38,626 bases of DNA from an uncultured Collinsella sp. (GCA_900546085.1 URBS01000005.1:1-38626), one strand, 5' to 3'. Positions 8,198 through 15,666 are shown, numbered from the stretch's first letter. Translations and numbers: made by a program. Notes: generated by a model not told the origin, from the sequence alone.

Positions 8198-8294
8198 GGG
8201 CCCTCCGAACCCGCCCGACGATTTCGATTGGCGACCTTTGACGGAGTCAAGGGAGGAGCCAAATCGAAATACGTCGGGCGGGGTCGGAGGGCCC
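8198..8294. repeat. 97-bp hairpin with 35-bp arms after phosphofructokinase
   Basis: The arms begin GGGCCCTCCGA and end TCGGAGGGCCC. They pair over about 35 bp with one mismatch and two single-base bulges. The 25-nt centre carries a smaller CTTTGAC/GTCAAGG stem. It begins 24 nt past the phosphofructokinase stop codon and has no T-run. Confidence 0.85.
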
Positions 8295-8317
8295 GATGGG
8301 ATGGATTTCGGCCGAGG

Positions 8318-9397
8318 CTATTCGTCGCCGAAGCTGATGCCCAACGCTTTGGCCTCGCGCACCAGATCGCTCTGGGGATCGACGTACTTGAGCTTGCCGG
8401 CGACATCCTCGAGCGGCATATGGCACATCTTGCCGTCGCGCAGGGCAATCATGTAGCCAAACTCGCCGCGCAGGCAGCCGAGCGCTGCCTCGACACCGCA
8501 CTGGGTCGCAAAGATGCGGTCCTGGGCGTCGGGCTGACCGCCGCGCTGCGTGTGGCCGGGGATGGCGACGCGGGTCTCGCGACCGGTCTTGGCCTCAATC
8601 TCCTTGGCAATGTCGTAGACGATCGACGGGCTTGTGCGCTCGGCGAGCTTCTTCTTGTACTCCTTCTTGGACAGAGCCGCGTCCTCCTTGGAGATAGCGC
8701 CCTCGGCGACGGCCACGATGGTAAAGCGGCTGCCGGTCTCCATGCGATGTTCGATGGTCTTGATGACGTTATCCATGTCGTAGGGGATCTCGGGAATCAA
8801 GATGACATCCGCGCCGCCCGCGACGCCGGCATACAGCGGAATCCAGCCAACCTTGTGGCCCATGATCTCGATGACAAACACGCGTCCATGGCTCGAAGCG
8901 GTGGTGTGGATGTCGTCGATGCACTTGGTGGCGACGTCGATGGCGCTCGTAAAGCCAAACGTCAACTCGGTGCCCCAGGTGTCGTTATCGATGGTCTTGG
9001 GCAGGGCGATAACGTTGAGGCCCTCTTCGCGCAGGCGGTTGGCGGTCTTGGTGGAGCCGTTGCCGCCCAGCATAAACAGGCAGTCGAGCTGCAACTTGTG
9101 ATAGGTGTGGACCATCGCGGGCACCTTCTCGACGCCGTCGGCCTCGGGAGTATCCAGGCGCTTGAACGGCGTACGGCTCGTGCCCAGGATGGTGCCGCCG
9201 CGGGTGAGGATACCGCTAAAATCGGCGGGCGTCATGACGCGGAACCTGCTGTAGATAAGGCCCTGGTAACCGTCCTCAAAACCGTAGATCTCGATAGGCT
9301 CTTCGCTATTGGTCATGAGGGTTTTGACGATGCCGCGCATGGTGGCGTTGAGCGCCTGGCAGTCGCCGCCACTGGTAAGAAGACCGATCCTGAGCAT
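8318..9397 (-). CDS. pfkA: 6-phosphofructokinase
   Basis: This 359-residue enzyme phosphorylates fructose 6-phosphate to the 1,6-bisphosphate, the committing step of glycolysis. It has the N-terminal phosphate loop TSGGDCQALN, GGTILGTSR, the GGNGS nucleotide loop, the catalytic PKTIDND motif and an IEIMGHKVGW-type substrate segment. The residue after GGN is Gly and the residue before TIDND is Lys. Known group III enzymes with Gly104/Lys124 (Escherichia coli numbering), such as that of Streptomyces, use ATP, whereas Asp104 marks pyrophosphate use. Asn replaces the usual Asp of GGDGS. ATG 9397 has a GGAAGGA ribosome site. It appears to be a single-gene unit. Confidence 0.93.
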   Translation of the reverse strand: MLRIGLLTSGGDCQALNATMRGIVKTLMTNSEEPIEIYGFEDGYQGLIYSRFRVMTPADFSGILTRGGTILGTSRTPFKRLDTPEADGVEKVPAMVHTYHKLQLDCLFMLGGNGSTKTANRLREEGLNVIALPKTIDNDTWGTELTFGFTSAIDVATKCIDDIHTTASSHGRVFVIEIMGHKVGWIPLYAGVAGGADVILIPEIPYDMDNVIKTIEHRMETGSRFTIVAVAEGAISKEDAALSKKEYKKKLAERTSPSIVYDIAKEIEAKTGRETRVAIPGHTQRGGQPDAQDRIFATQCGVEAALGCLRGEFGYMIALRDGKMCHMPLEDVAGKLKYVDPQSDLVREAKALGISFGDE

Positions 9398-9537
9398 GAT
9401 GAATCCTTCCGGGCAAGTTATAACATGCGCATAAGTTTACCCCCGCACACTGTTGATACAGGAGTAAAACGTGTTAGCTCAAATGTATAGAAATGTAAGC
9501 AGCGTCAGGCGAGCGTAAGGACGACGGGCCTGGCTCC

Positions 9538-10623
9538 TTACAACGCGAAGGCGTCGACGTCGCCCCAATGGCGGCGCAGCGTGATGGCGGCAGCGGGCTC
9601 GGTGTTGTCAAAGACGACCGACCACTGCGTGTTGCTGGTGATGTCTTCCGGATTGGGCTCTTGCGCTGCAGCGCGTAGGGCCTTCCAAGCGACTGCCTCG
9701 TCTTGGGCGCCGGCATGGGCGTCGAGGACATCGGCGATTGCGACGGCGCGCTCTTTACCATGGCCCAGCTCGCCATTCTTTTGGTTGGGCAGCACTTCGT
9801 CGCCATAGCAGGCGTGGAAGTTCGTAACCTGGCGTACAGGAGTCGCTTTGAAAGCGCGGTCCGGATCGCGCGGATCCCACTCTACTACGCGCGCGTCACC
9901 GGCGGCGTCGTTGATAAAGAAGTGGTAGTCGCGTCCGGCCATGGCGTGCATGTCGTAGCTGGCGAGCAGGTCCACGGCCTCCTGCGTTGTGGCCGCACGG
10001 TCGAGCACCAGGCGGATGGCAAGCGAGGTGTTGATGACGGGCCGTTGCGTGTCCTGGTCACAGGGCTTGGAATCCAGGGTGAGTACGGCAATGGACACGC
10101 CGCATTCGTTAACACCGTCGAGTTGGGCAAACGGGCCCATCAACGCCGTGGCGCGTCCGGCGACGGAGTCAAGCGGAGTGTTATCGCCCAGGTTGTTAAG
10201 GGCGGCAAACCCGATGGAGGCATAGCCGCCGCGTGGGTGATTGCGCGCCAGCAGCGCCGAGGTGTCATCCTTAAAGTCGTAATTGCGACCGGTGCGCACG
10301 CGGCCTTCGGCACCTACGGCGACAAAAGCGCTGCAGGCAAACTGGGGCGCCTGGACATGTGCCGGCACACCGGGAAGCACCTGCGCCACCACGGCATCGA
10401 TGTAGGCCTGGTCGTCGCGCACGCCAGCGGCGATGATGCGATCAAGATCGTAGTCGTAGGCGATGTCGATTGCGTACAGGTCATAGCCATCCGCATAGTC
10501 GGTCAAGCGTTTGAGCGACGCGGCGGACTTGATTTGTTTGTGATAAACGATGCCGGCGGCAGCGGCAAGGCCGACGGCGACTCCCGCGACACCGCAGGCG
10601 ATGGCAATGTTACGTGGCTTCAT
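9538..10623 (-). CDS. Secreted or anchored Ntn hydrolase, C45/choloylglycine-hydrolase-like
   Basis: A hydrophobic N-terminal segment (about residues 5-26) should export or anchor the protein. The catalytic part begins near Cys97 in QFACSAFVA, followed by GRNYDF and later NECGVSIAVL. This is the pattern of linear-amide C-N hydrolases related to acyl-CoA:6-APA acyltransferase and bile-salt hydrolase, in which a cysteine exposed by self-cleavage is the nucleophile. The sequence before Cys97 would then be a removed propeptide. In bile-salt hydrolases the cysteine is residue 2, so this is closer to the C45 peptidase branch. The substrate is unknown; dipeptide-like or acyl-amide compounds are plausible. 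It lies divergent to the M18 aminopeptidase. Confidence 0.78.
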   Translation of the reverse strand: MKPRNIAIACGVAGVAVGLAAAAGIVYHKQIKSAASLKRLTDYADGYDLYAIDIAYDYDLDRIIAAGVRDDQAYIDAVVAQVLPGVPAHVQAPQFACSAFVAVGAEGRVRTGRNYDFKDDTSALLARNHPRGGYASIGFAALNNLGDNTPLDSVAGRATALMGPFAQLDGVNECGVSIAVLTLDSKPCDQDTQRPVINTSLAIRLVLDRAATTQEAVDLLASYDMHAMAGRDYHFFINDAAGDARVVEWDPRDPDRAFKATPVRQVTNFHACYGDEVLPNQKNGELGHGKERAVAIADVLDAHAGAQDEAVAWKALRAAAQEPNPEDITSNTQWSVVFDNTEPAAAITLRRHWGDVDAFAL

Positions 10624-10784
10624 GACGACTCCTCTCGTCCTGTTAGTGCAATTGTCGCAAAAGGAGCGCGGGCATGATGACTCAACTTGGTGAGCGGCGC
10701 GGAATTAAGCACGGAATGAAGAGTGCAGCGCTGGCGCGGCGGGGTATGCTGGAGGGGACCATCAACCCAGCGAAAGGGGAGAGC

Positions 10785-12170
10785 ATGACGGATCAGGAAA
10801 CGCCCGAGCGCGCGCATGTGACGGCCGACGATATCGAGGCCGCCAACGACCTTATCGACTTTATCGAGACATGCCCCAGCATGTTCCATACGGCGGCGAC
10901 CATTATGGCCGAGCTCGACGAGGCGGGCTTTACCTACCTGCCCGAGAACGCGGCGTGGGATATCGAGCCGGGCGGGCGTTATTACACGCAGCGCAACACC
11001 TCGAGCGTTATCGCCTTTAAGGTGGGCGAGGACCTGGCCGCGACGTGGGGCGAGGACGGCGTTGCCGGCGACTACCATTTTCAGCTGACGGCGTCGCACA
11101 GCGATTCGCCGACGTTTAAGGTCAAGGCTGTGCCCGAGCTCGATGGCGCAGGCGAGACATTGCGCCTGAACACCGAGGCCTACGGCGGCATGATCGACTA
11201 CACCTGGTTCGATCGCCCGCTGGCGCTCGCGGGCCGCGTGCTGGTGCGCGAGGGTGACCGCATTGAGAGCCGCCTGCTCGCCACCGAGCGCGAGGTCGCT
11301 ATTATCCCGAGCCTTGCCATCCATATGAACCGTGGCGTCAACGAGGGCTTCGCTCCCAATCGCGCTGTCGACCTGTGCCCGCTTATCAGCGCCGGTGAGC
11401 TCAAGCAGGGGGATTTTGATGCCCTGATCGCCGATGAGCTGGACGTTGAGCCCGAGCAGATCTTGGGCCGCGACCTGTTCCTGGTCAATCGTCAGGACGC
11501 GCGCATTTGGGGCTGGGCCGACGAGTTTATTTCGACGCCCAAGCTCGACGACCTGGCCTGCGCCTATACCTCGCTGCAGGCATTTTTGGGTGCCGAGAAT
11601 GCGCACGACATCTCGGTCTTCTGCTGCTTTGATAACGAGGAGGTTGGCTCCGAGACCAAGCAGGGCGCCATGTCGACGTTCTTGGCCGACGCGCTGCGCC
11701 GCATCAACGGATCGCTGGGCTTTGACGACGAGTCGTACCACCGTGCGCTTGCCGCTTCGATGCTCGTGAGCTGCGACAACGCGCATGCCGTGCACCCCAA
11801 CCACGCCGAGAAGTGCGACGCCCGCAACCAGGTTGTGCTCAACGGCGGCATCGTCATCAAGGAGGCCGCCAACCAGCACTACTGCACCGATGCCTTTAGC
11901 CGCGCGGTGTTCCAGGCTATCTGCGATGACGCCGACGTGCCCACGCAGGCCTTCGCCAACAAGAGCGATATGGCCGGCGGCTCCACGCTCGGCAATCTGT
12001 CCAATATGCAGGCGAGCATGCATGCCGTGGACGTGGGCCTGCCGCAGCTGGCCATGCACTCGAGCTACGAGACCGGCGGTGTACGCGACGTGATGTACGC
12101 CATCCGCGCTCTCACCGCCTTCTACGAGCGCGACCTAACCATCAACGGCGCCGAAAGCGTGGAGCTCTAA
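10785..12170 (+). CDS. M18 family aminopeptidase
   Basis: This 461-residue cytoplasmic dizinc aminopeptidase removes N-terminal, mainly acidic or neutral, residues from peptides. Signatures include HSDSPTFKVK (metal-ligand His), LNTEAYGGMI, WFDRPLALAGRV, the DDLACAY aspartate, DNEEVGS with the catalytic and metal glutamates, NKSDMAGGSTLG and the C-terminal MHSSYE histidine. I prefer ATG 10785, preceded by AAAGGGGAG, since the family homology starts soon after. An in-frame ATG at 10674, also behind AAGGAG, would add 37 unlike residues and cannot be excluded. A TATGCT box at 10745-10750 would suit the later start. The stop codon abuts a palindromic element. Confidence 0.92.
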   Translation: MTDQETPERAHVTADDIEAANDLIDFIETCPSMFHTAATIMAELDEAGFTYLPENAAWDIEPGGRYYTQRNTSSVIAFKVGEDLAATWGEDGVAGDYHFQLTASHSDSPTFKVKAVPELDGAGETLRLNTEAYGGMIDYTWFDRPLALAGRVLVREGDRIESRLLATEREVAIIPSLAIHMNRGVNEGFAPNRAVDLCPLISAGELKQGDFDALIADELDVEPEQILGRDLFLVNRQDARIWGWADEFISTPKLDDLACAYTSLQAFLGAENAHDISVFCCFDNEEVGSETKQGAMSTFLADALRRINGSLGFDDESYHRALAASMLVSCDNAHAVHPNHAEKCDARNQVVLNGGIVIKEAANQHYCTDAFSRAVFQAICDDADVPTQAFANKSDMAGGSTLGNLSNMQASMHAVDVGLPQLAMHSSYETGGVRDVMYAIRALTAFYERDLTINGAESVEL

Positions 12171-12212
12171 AACCTGCCAAAAAGGGACAGGTTTATTTTG
12201 GCAGGTTTTATC
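12171..12212. repeat. AACCTGCC palindromic element, copy 3
   Basis: Perfect arms AACCTGCCAAAA (12171-12182) and TTTTGGCAGGTT (12196-12207) flank AGGGACAGGTTTA, and TTTAT follows. It begins at the base after the aminopeptidase stop codon, so it likely also serves as that gene's terminator. Confidence 0.88.
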
Positions 12213-12263
12213 TGGGCAAATGCCGCAATGCCAACAGCTGGACGGAATTGTTAAGACACCGCT

Positions 12264-12425
12264 GGTCGAGCAAACGTCAGCGAGCGACGTCCAGAGCGAA
12301 CAAGTTGGCATGAAAAAAGGCGAGGCATTGACCTTCTGGTCATGCCTCGCTTTTTGAATGACAAATTGTCGTTCTGGACGTTGCGCAGCGTCGGCCGGTC
12401 CGCCGTTCGTAAGAACGGCGGAACC
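12264..12425 (+). ncRNA. Structured element, copy 1 (candidate RNA or repeat)
   Basis: A conserved opening GGTCGA.CAAA.GTCAGCGAG is followed by three stems. P1 pairs 12285-12299 with 12369-12384 (ACGTCCAGA/TCTGGACGT core). Nested inside it, P2 is a hairpin at 12320-12350 with a single bulged T and a TTCT loop, followed by TTTTT. P3 is the hairpin 12400-12421 (CCGCCGTTC/GAACGGCGG). A second copy at 13434 has different stem sequences that keep the same pairs. The strand and function are inferred. Confidence 0.65.
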
Positions 12426-12473
12426 TAAAGGTGCAGTGCGCCTCGGCGGCTTTTTGTGTACAGAGTACGGCTA

Positions 12474-12525
12474 ATGCTTGTAAATGCTATACATGCTTTA
12501 CGTATCTACCATAGAGTTTTATGAT
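12474..12525 (+). promoter_or_regulatory. Toxin-antitoxin promoter with ATGCT direct repeats
   Basis: TTTACG (12497-12502) and TATGAT (12520-12525) are spaced 17 bp apart, a good sigma-70-type promoter. Three direct repeats, ATGCTTG (12474), ATGCTAT (12484) and ATGCTTT (12493), lie 9-10 bp apart, one helical turn each. They overlap the -35 and could bind the antitoxin for autoregulation. Confidence 0.6.
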
Positions 12526-12550
12526 AGTTTTGAAGTATTAAGGAGGGGCC

Positions 12551-12931
12551 ATGACCACAACAGCCGCTCAGATCAACGTACGTCTCGATGCCGATCTTAA
12601 AAGGAGCGGGGACGCCGCTCTCTCCAGGGCCGGTATGACGCCGAGCCAAGCGGTGCGAGCGCTCTGGCAGCTTGCGGCGTCGCTGGCCGATCGCCCCGGT
12701 GCGCTCGAGGATATCCTGCTGCCCAGTCGTGCCCGGGCGGAACAGCGCGAGCACGAAAAGGCCGCCAAACGCAAACTCGAGCTCATAGATCAGGGGTCGA
12801 AGCTGTTCGCTACCGCTTGCCGTGAGTCGGGAATCGATATGGTCAAGGCCCAGCCATCGGACGACGAAGAGCTCAAACGGAATGCCTATGCTGATCGCTA
12901 TGGCGAGGAGATGAGCTGGCTCTATGAGTGA
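12551..12931 (+). CDS. RelB/DinJ-family antitoxin
   Basis: This 126-residue protein begins with a ribbon-helix-helix-like DNA-binding segment, AQINVRLDADLKRSGDAALSRAGMTPSQAVRALWQLAA, typical of RelB/DinJ antitoxins. A charged C-terminal tail follows that should wrap and inhibit the toxin. A very strong ribosome site, AAGGAGGGG, precedes ATG 12551. The 3' end overlaps the PIN toxin start by 8 nt, the standard coupling in type II modules. The pairing is unusual, because RelB/DinJ antitoxins normally accompany RelE/YafQ RNases rather than PIN proteins. The tail is longer than in DinJ (about 86 residues). Confidence 0.85.
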   Translation: MTTTAAQINVRLDADLKRSGDAALSRAGMTPSQAVRALWQLAASLADRPGALEDILLPSRARAEQREHEKAAKRKLELIDQGSKLFATACRESGIDMVKAQPSDDEELKRNAYADRYGEEMSWLYE

Positions 12932-13415
12932 GACTCCAAAGCGCATCTTGGTTGACACCAACGTGTGGCTCGATTACTTCATTCCCTCACGACGTGGTCG
13001 TTCGGTGGCGATTGAGTTTTTACGCGATGCATGCACGGCACAGGCTGATTTGCTGTACGCGGCGACATCGTCCAAAGACCTGTTCTATTTGATTTCAAGC
13101 GAACATAAGGCATGGTATCGGCGAGAGCACGGTTCGCTTTCCCAGTATGCCGCTACGGCAGCGACTTCGCTTGCATGGGATTGTCTTAGCGTGCTATCGC
13201 AGCTTGCCACGCCAGTGCCCTGTGACCTGAGCGATATATGGATGGCGAGCAGGCAGCGTGAACTCCATAGCGATTACGAAGACGATTTAATCATCGCTGC
13301 GGCAATGCGCGCAAAGGCAGATCTCCTGGTCACCAACGATGCCAAACTCTGTTCACACGCATCCGTTGCAGCAATGAGCGTAGAAGACGCAAAGAATTAC
13401 TTAGCAACGCTCTAG
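12924..13415 (+). CDS. PIN-domain (VapC-like) ribonuclease toxin
   Basis: This 163-residue protein opens with the PIN motif ILVDTNVWLDYF, whose first aspartate binds metal. It continues with SSKDLFYLI, and near the C terminus has DYEDDLIIAAAMRAKADLLVTND, holding the remaining acidic metal ligands. PIN toxins are Mg2+-dependent endoribonucleases, and VapC members cut tRNA or rRNA. It is translated from an ATG overlapping the antitoxin stop. The whole operon lies between two copies of a structured repeat, which suggests the module arrived or moved as a unit. Confidence 0.88.
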   Translation: MSETPKRILVDTNVWLDYFIPSRRGRSVAIEFLRDACTAQADLLYAATSSKDLFYLISSEHKAWYRREHGSLSQYAATAATSLAWDCLSVLSQLATPVPCDLSDIWMASRQRELHSDYEDDLIIAAAMRAKADLLVTNDAKLCSHASVAAMSVEDAKNYLATL

Positions 13416-13433
13416 CAATTTGAAGAACTCGCA

Positions 13434-13592
13434 GGTCGAACAAAAGTCAGCGAGAGCCCGCCAGAGTGAGCAAGGTGACGTGAAAGAGGAGGGCATAGGC
13501 CTTTTGGCCATGCCCGACGATTGAACGTCAGATTGCCGCTCTGGCGGGCTCGCAGCGTCGAGGGGTTCCGGCGTTTGGCAAAACGTCGGAAC
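13434..13592 (+). ncRNA. Structured element, copy 2 (candidate RNA or repeat)
   Basis: It has the same order as copy 1: GGTCGAACAAAAGTCAGCGAG, then P1 pairing 13455-13466 with 13539-13550 (12 perfect pairs, AGCCCGCCAGAG/CTCTGGCGGGCT). P2 is at 13491-13515 (GGGCAT, bulged A, GGCC, TTTT loop, GGCC, ATGCCC). P3 is at 13565-13592 (GTTCCGGCGTTT with AAACGTCGGAAC, one G-U pair). Nearly every stem differs from copy 1 in both arms at once. It ends 2 nt short of the dehydrogenase stop codon on the other strand. Confidence 0.65.
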
Positions 13593-13594
13593 AA

Positions 13595-14530
13595 TTAGTG
13601 CTCGATCCAACAACGTAAAGTTTCGCCAGCTTGCAGATGACGCAGATTCTCTGCGGCAATGTCGACCACATTGTTGAGCGTGGCTGCCAGGTGGAACCAA
13701 CCGGAGACATGCGGCGTGATGAGCATGTTGGGCGCATCCCACAGTGGGCTTGTCTCAGGCAGCGGCTCGGGGTCGGTGACGTCGACCGCAGCGCCGGCAA
13801 GGTGCCCGGACTCGAGTGCCGCAACCAAGTCGTCGGCGACCACAAGATCGCCGCGGCCGCCGTTGGCAAAGAAGGCGCCCGGTTTCATCGCGGCGAAGAA
13901 CTCGGCGTTCGCCAGGCCGCGGGTCTCGGGTGTGCTGGGCATAAAGGATGCGACGATGTCAGCCTCGGCCAGGCGCTCGGGGAGGGCGTCCATGCCGTCC
14001 ATGTCCTCAAACACGATGGGGTAGACGAGCGGATGACGCTTGATACCGCGGACGTGCGCGCCCATGCTGCGGCAGAGCGTGGCAAAGTGGCCGCCGATAT
14101 CGCCCGCGCCCAGCACCAGCACGTTGGCGTTTTTGAGCGAGGTGACCGGACCTAAATCCTCCCAGCGATGCTTGCGCTGCAAGTCGTGATAGCCGGGCAG
14201 GCGCTTGATCATGGAAAGGACCATGGCAAACATGTGCTCGCTCACGGCCTGGCCATAGGCACCCACCGAGCAGGAAAGCTTAGCGTCGGCTGGCACGGTG
14301 CCGGCGGCCAAGTAATCGTCATAGCCGGCGGTCTGTAATTGCAACAGCTGGAGATGCTCGCATGCCGTGAGCATGCCAGGGTCGATGTTGCCCAAGATCA
14401 CGTCCGCATCGGCGACCTGCTTGCGCGTGGCGGCGTCGGGGCTCGTGTAGATAAAGTCCTCGCCCGGAGCGCTCGACTCAAGAATTGCGCGATGGCGGTC
14501 ATTGACGGGCAGCAAAACCAGAATGTTCAC
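13595..14530 (-). CDS. D-2-hydroxyacid dehydrogenase (NAD-binding)
   Basis: This 311-residue enzyme belongs to the D-isomer-specific 2-hydroxyacid dehydrogenase family, which reduces 2-keto acids with NADH or NADPH. The Rossmann motif VLGAGDIGGHFA lies mid-protein, followed by the arginine/glycine segment NGGRGDLVV (catalytic Arg), TDPEPLPE (Glu) and ITPHVSGW (catalytic His). The N-terminal substrate domain is short. The substrate is not determinable; phosphoglycerate-, glyoxylate- and lactate-type enzymes share these motifs. The start is GTG 14530 with a GGAGAGGA ribosome site. It is separated from map, upstream on the same strand, by a hairpin and an AACCTGCC element, so it is probably transcribed on its own. 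Confidence 0.88.
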   Translation of the reverse strand: MNILVLLPVNDRHRAILESSAPGEDFIYTSPDAATRKQVADADVILGNIDPGMLTACEHLQLLQLQTAGYDDYLAAGTVPADAKLSCSVGAYGQAVSEHMFAMVLSMIKRLPGYHDLQRKHRWEDLGPVTSLKNANVLVLGAGDIGGHFATLCRSMGAHVRGIKRHPLVYPIVFEDMDGMDALPERLAEADIVASFMPSTPETRGLANAEFFAAMKPGAFFANGGRGDLVVADDLVAALESGHLAGAAVDVTDPEPLPETSPLWDAPNMLITPHVSGWFHLAATLNNVVDIAAENLRHLQAGETLRCWIEH

Positions 14531-14549
14531 AAGCAGTCCTCTCCGCTCA

Positions 14550-14591
14550 ACCTACCAAAAAAGAACAGGTTTATTTTGGCAGGTTTTATCA
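14550..14591. repeat. AACCTGCC palindromic element, copy 4
   Basis: The arms AACCTACCAAAA (14550-14561) and TTTTGGCAGGTT (14575-14586) differ at one position. That difference is a U-G pair on the minus strand. The spacer is AAGAACAGGTTTA, and TTTAT follows. It lies 20 nt upstream of the dehydrogenase start codon. Confidence 0.85.
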
Positions 14592-14610
14592 GGCAAAACG
14601 TTCAAATAAA

Positions 14611-14651
14611 ACGCCGGATGCAAGACGAACGTGCCCGTCAACATCCGGCGT
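14611..14651 (-). terminator. Terminator of map
   Basis: ACGCCGGATG (14611-14620) pairs with CATCCGGCGT (14642-14651). Read on the minus strand, the hairpin is followed by TTTTATTT and starts 9 nt after the map stop codon. Confidence 0.7.
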
Positions 14652-14659
14652 ATCTACAG

Positions 14660-15547
14660 CTACCAGCTGAGCAGTTCGTAGCCGTCCTCGGTCACCACGA
14701 GCTGCACCTCGCACTGGGCCGAATCGCTGCCGTCCTTGGTGCGCACGCACCAGCCGTCGCCCTTGCTAATCTTGATATCGGGCGCTCCGGCATTGACCAT
14801 GGGCTCGATGGTAAAGACCATGCCCGGAGCCATGATGGTGTCTACATCGGGCGCCTCGGTGGTAAAGCCCACAAACGGGTCCTCGTGGAACTCCTTACCG
14901 ATGCCGTGTCCGCCGTACTCGCGCACCACGCTAAAACCGGCGTCCTCGACCGTCTTTTGCACGGCCTCGGCCATCACGGACAGCGGCAGCCATGGCTTGA
15001 CGGCTGCCAGACCCGCCTCCACGCTGGCGCGGGTGACGTCGACCAGGCGCTGGCGCTCGGCCGAGACTTCGCCGATGCAGAACATGCGGCTCGAGTCGCT
15101 AAAGTAGCCGTCTAGGATCGTGGAGCAGTCCACGTTGATGATATCGCCCTCGTGCAGCACGTCCGTATCGCAGGGGATGCCGTGACAGACCACATCGTTG
15201 ATCGAGGTGCATACGCTCTTGGGATAGCCCTCATAGTTGAGGTCGGCCGGCGTGCCACCGTGCTCGATGGTGTAGTCGTAGATCATCTGGTCGATCTGGT
15301 TGGTGGTCATGCCCGCGGCGATGTGCTCGCCCACGTAGTCGAGCACGCCCACGTTGATGGCGGCGGAGCGCTTGATGCCCTCGATGTCGGCGGGCGTCTT
15401 GTAGAGCGTGCGGGGCAGAACCTCCCAGCCCTCTTCCCACAAGCGCTCGAGGCGCTCATCAAAGGCGCTATGGCATTTCTTATATTTTTTGCCGCTGCCG
15501 CACCAGCAAGCGTCGTTGCGGCCGGGCACGGGTCCTTTGTCATACAT
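14660..15547 (-). CDS. map: Type I methionine aminopeptidase with N-terminal SEC-C motif
   Basis: It removes the initiator methionine from new proteins. The first 30 residues hold a SEC-C zinc motif (RNDACWCGSGKKYKKC), as in ribosome- or SecB-binding proteins and some actinobacterial and clostridial MetAPs. The pita-bread catalytic domain follows with the substrate His in VCHGIP, metal ligands in NVDCS and GYFSDSSRMF, His in GHGIGKEFHEDP, Glu in FTIEPMV and Glu in QCEVQLVV. The length (295) fits a type I enzyme with the SEC-C extension. ATG 15547 has a GGAAG ribosome site. The gene is single, bounded by a terminator and by an AGTTGCGGTG palindrome. Confidence 0.95.
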   Translation of the reverse strand: MYDKGPVPGRNDACWCGSGKKYKKCHSAFDERLERLWEEGWEVLPRTLYKTPADIEGIKRSAAINVGVLDYVGEHIAAGMTTNQIDQMIYDYTIEHGGTPADLNYEGYPKSVCTSINDVVCHGIPCDTDVLHEGDIINVDCSTILDGYFSDSSRMFCIGEVSAERQRLVDVTRASVEAGLAAVKPWLPLSVMAEAVQKTVEDAGFSVVREYGGHGIGKEFHEDPFVGFTTEAPDVDTIMAPGMVFTIEPMVNAGAPDIKISKGDGWCVRTKDGSDSAQCEVQLVVTEDGYELLSW

Positions 15548-15599
15548 GGCTAACTTCCTTTCATTCGCAGCTAGTATAGCCCACCCACGCGTCCATAAA

Positions 15600-15666
15600 A
15601 GTTGCGGTGATATAGTTCCGATTTAAGCGGTTTAACAGCACAAATAGGAACTATATCACCGCAACT
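15600..15666. repeat. AGTTGCGGTG palindrome, copy 3
   Basis: Perfect 20-bp arms AGTTGCGGTGATATAGTTCC (15600-15619) and its complement (15647-15666) flank a 27-nt AT-rich spacer. It lies between map (minus) and the radical SAM gene (minus). No T-run follows. Confidence 0.9.

Larger units (their letters stand above)
7885..8317. other. Intergenic region between the XRE regulator and phosphofructokinase
   Basis: No gene is supported. It holds two ACCGGTAGC boxes (7939-7947 and 7992-8000), the second AGTTGCGGTG palindrome (8070-8136) and a very long hairpin just beyond the phosphofructokinase stop (8198-8294). Confidence 0.6.
12171..12550. other. Intergenic region upstream of the toxin-antitoxin operon
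   Basis: No gene is present. In order it contains an AACCTGCC element, copy 1 of the ~160-bp structured element, and the toxin-antitoxin promoter with three ATGCT direct repeats. Confidence 0.7.

Noticed and set aside
9482..9537. AAGGA...TCCTT symmetry after the Ntn hydrolase as a terminator
   Set aside because: The paired arms are only 5-6 bp with no T-run, so support is too weak to list.
12264..13592. Integron cassette with attC sites around the toxin-antitoxin genes
   Set aside because: The flanking elements are palindromic, but I see no RYYYAAC/GTTRRRY core pair, no integrase gene and only one cassette. Their covarying stems fit a structured RNA or other repeat better.
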